A DNA stretch of 64,000 bases from Phorcus lineatus (Eukaryota > Mollusca > Gastropoda > Trochida > Trochidae). The notes under the pieces were generated by a model. It did no database searches. It was not told the DNA's origin and was given only the letters and a program-made list of their open reading frames with translations. The stretch lies in contig OV121083.1 in assembly GCA_921293015.1 (NCBI GenBank), positions 34,675,488 through 34,739,487 on the forward strand, written 5' to 3'. Below, in pieces: positions 61,307 through 64,000 of the stretch. The translations under genes were made by a program, and so were the position numbers. Position 1 is the stretch's first letter; each line of letters opens with the position of its first letter.

Positions 61307-62559
61307 GGTTGTGTGTCACCAGACTGAGTCACGTAATCGCTTAGACAGTCCAGAAGCATCTCTGACCAACGATACCGGTCGATAACACAACACAGTTTTA
61401 GGAGTTATGACTAGTAACTAGAGTTACCTCCCCTTAACTGCGCTTCTCGTCTCAAGGTTGGTAACGTGCACGGAATTGGGCGTCTTGCCAAGCTTGCAGG
61501 GTGTCTTTTATTTATCCTGTCGCTGCACTTGATTTAGGCAGTAGTTCAATCTATCGTCATTAAATGTGTTTGGAGATTTCGAGATTAAATCTTGCTCGTC
61601 GTATGTACATAGATAGCGAAGAACTGTCTGCCTTGACTTGCACTAGAATCCAAGATAGTCCAACAGCACTCAGGCTACCATGTGTGAATGGGTTTAAACA
61701 CTGCAGTTTACTTTGACATTTTAACCCTCGACATTTGACATTTTAAACACAAACAAGTCTGCCATCACCTTTACGTAATTATACGACTTGCGACCCACCA
61801 CACCCTGTGTGCATTTTTTTTCAAACTAGGTCAGTCCGATAAAAAAACTAAACCAATTTTCTTCTCTTTTAAATTATTTTTTTTTATTAATATGGAACAT
61901 ATAATGTACAGCTTAGCTTTCAAAACTCTCATCAGGTGCAATATAATAACTTTAATACTGAACCATTAGCACGAGTTCAATACTAAGGAACTGAACTTGT
62001 TTATCGGCTAGAGCTTACGTCCACATTTTCAACTGCTATATATACAACCTTCAGCACATTCTCACCACATTGTTCAAAAGAACGTTAGATGTGACGTAAG
62101 GTCGGGATGACAGAGATTATTGTCTTATAGACTTCAGTTCGTCAAAAAAGAACATTTTTCCTTAAACAATTGTCAATTGGCAAAATATTATCCCATTTAT
62201 CATACAAATCTGTCAGCCCGTGTCAAGCTCTTGCACCCCGCCGGTATAGTGAGCGTTTGTGTGATCCCTTTAAATCTCACTGGGACCAATTTGTATATAA
62301 GTTTACATGCTGGAATTTCACACATTTTTATAAGCTGAATTTATCAATGGAGGAACACATAAAATTGACGTTTAACGGTTTGTGTGAAAGCTGCTTATGT
62401 ACGAATTAATCATCTACCATTTACGCTTATAAGATAGTAGTCGAAGTACCTTTATGCTGGATCAGCAAAATATATTTATGATTCATAAATGACAGCTGTC
62501 TGTGTCATGTGTTTGACAGGGAGTGACAACCCTAGCTACTCCTTATAAGTCCTACACGA
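61307..62559. other. Intergenic non-coding stretch
   Basis: No gene supported. At about 61866-61945 TTTTTTATTAATATGGAACA is followed by AGCTTTCAAAACTCTCATCA and GGTGCA, resembling the ends of retroelement-derived dispersed repeats, but too short to classify. Two overlapping open frames at 62120-62409 are unrecognised. Confidence 0.4.
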
Positions 62560-63360
62560 TTCAAACAGCACCATTCCTTCCCCCAACTACCCCACCCCCA
62601 CAAGTCCGCCGACCCCTAGCTTTTACCAATTCCATAACCAATTTACATCAAAGAAAACGTCATTGCACCTCGTCACCCACCCATGCCCTAGCTCTGTCAT
62701 CCTTCTACCTTTCAGTAATCCACCCTGGAGTTGAGACCACCCCCACCCATGCCATCATCCCCATACCCGTTACACTGTCATCTCCTGTCCATCCCACCCA
62801 TATCCCACACTCAACCCCACTTCATACAGTCAGTTACTGATCGTTGTTAAAAGATCTTCTCGTCGAATCCAGACTTTTTAACCCCATCCCCACCCCGATA
62901 CCGCGTCATGACTGCCTTACGTTGACATATCACCCTAAACGAACGTTGACAGCAACCCCACAGTGACTCCTTACCGAAATCATCTTATCCCCAACACTGG
63001 CATCTATTCCTCTGATGGTTAATTCTCCTGTGCCCCCCTCCCCCCTCCCCCTCCCCCATAAAAGTACAATAAGACAAACACAAACAACAATGATATAAAA
63101 ACCATATTTATGCCAATATTAACAACCAATACACTGGAAAACACTCTACTACCATCTCGCCCCCCCCCCCCCCCCCCCTCGGTCCCCCCAAATCGGTCCC
63201 CCCAAAACCTGTCACCCCCATCCCTGCTCTTCCTCACGACCCTTCTTATCGATATGCTCTTGGTTAGGAAATCACTATTTTCTTACCGCTTTTCGTTGAC
63301 CTACTTAGGGGAAGTTGAGTAACAGGACAGGCAGAGGGGAAGGGGAGGGGGGGGGGCATG
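62560..63360. repeat. C-rich low-complexity region with C19 and G10 runs
   Basis: A long stretch rich in CCCC/CACCC, with an uninterrupted run of 19 C at 63160-63178 and a run of at least 10 G at 63347-63356. The Pro/Thr-rich (plus strand) and Gly-rich (minus strand) open frames here are compositional. Confidence 0.7.
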
Positions 63361-63777
63361 ATTCCCCCTCCGGCTTTTACCCGACCCCTTTGCTTGTTCC
63401 ATACAAATTAGATAAAGTTATCTCAACTGAGTGAATGAGAGGTTTTATAGGGTATGCGACTTTCCAGGGGTGTCTCACTTTCATATAATCTTATAGGTGT
63501 ATTTCACTACATGGCTATACCCTCACATGTAAACTGTCTATAAGGAAAAGTAATATCAGGCTTTAAAAGGGGGAAAGGGGGATCCTCTCCGCTATTCAAT
63601 GCATCTAATACGCGATTAGTATCTACAATGTAGGTTGTGTTTGGTGAAATACCCCATCACTCGCGTGTCAAGGAGGTTTGTAATGTTGAAATAGTTTACA
63701 TATTTCAGATATGACATTTCGTATAAATTGATGGATTTTACATCGTATAAGTAGAAAATTTACGACTGTTTTTTCTT
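63361..63777. other. Intergenic spacer
   Basis: Nothing supportable seen. Confidence 0.45.

Positions 63778-64000
<223 letters not shown>

Noticed and set aside
61925-61950. Possible hammerhead ribozyme (CTGATGAG...GAAAGC on the minus strand)
   Set aside because: CTGATGA and GAAA cores are present, but no stem II can form between them and the cleavage-site stem is not apparent.
62523-63322. Pro/Thr-rich and Gly-rich frames in the C-rich region
   Set aside because: Explained by C-rich low complexity; no start context or domain.

Overview
This is a eukaryotic, AT-rich, gene-poor window, most likely from a mollusc and probably a gastropod. The reasons are spliced exons separated by a 13.6 kb intron, abundant mini- and microsatellites, and dispersed motifs that I associate with mollusc genomes. 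Those motifs are AAGGGAGATAA on both strands and short retroposon tails ending in GGCGTTAAAC followed by (ACTC)/(ACCTC)-type repeats. No rRNA, intact tRNA, CRISPR array or prokaryotic-style operon is visible. The species cannot be fixed from the sequence alone.

The one gene I can support well lies on the minus strand. It is the 5' part of a Ser/Thr protein kinase of the CAMK-like (AMPK-related) group, with HUNK the nearest family I can suggest. Coding exon 1 (29947-30057) carries the start codon and the glycine-rich loop. Coding exon 2 (16259-16387) carries the VAIK lysine, the alpha-C glutamate and the HPNII segment. The two join in phase 0 across a 13,559 bp intron with GT/AG ends. Exon 2 ends in a GTGAGT donor, so the gene continues toward lower coordinates, but no exon for the catalytic loop or activation segment could be found down to position 1. 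Upstream of the start is a GC-elevated block (about 30058-31300) with four CACGTG E-boxes, two CCAAT boxes and a seven-codon upstream ORF on a CAAGATGGCG element. It looks like the promoter and 5' leader.

Layout: 1-16258 is AT-rich DNA downstream of exon 2 (probably intron 2). It holds a degenerate 22-26 bp array, a nine-copy 52 bp array, a 217 bp element with short terminal inverted repeats, tRNA-like repeat fragments and two weak exon candidates. 16388-29946 is intron 1, with a 140 bp hairpin element, two minisatellites and a 31 bp retroposon tail flanked by a perfect 10 bp target-site duplication. 30-32.4 kb is the promoter block followed by a nine-copy 43 bp array. 32.4-51.9 kb is intergenic, with a complete SINE-like insertion, a small inverted-repeat element containing G23, a decayed array of about 190 bp period, and one possible terminal exon followed by an AATAAA (50340-50608, plus strand). 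52.0-55.0 kb is almost all satellite: a CT-rich array, then about 38 copies of a 38 bp monomer with higher-order structure. 55.0-64.0 kb has no gene I can support. It ends in an AG-rich array that is an inverted copy of the CT-rich satellite.

No previously undescribed multi-gene system is evident. The main points of interest are the kinase promoter and leader, the satellite architecture, and the small retroposon and inverted-repeat insertions. Most long open frames in this window are low-complexity or chance frames and are not annotated as genes.
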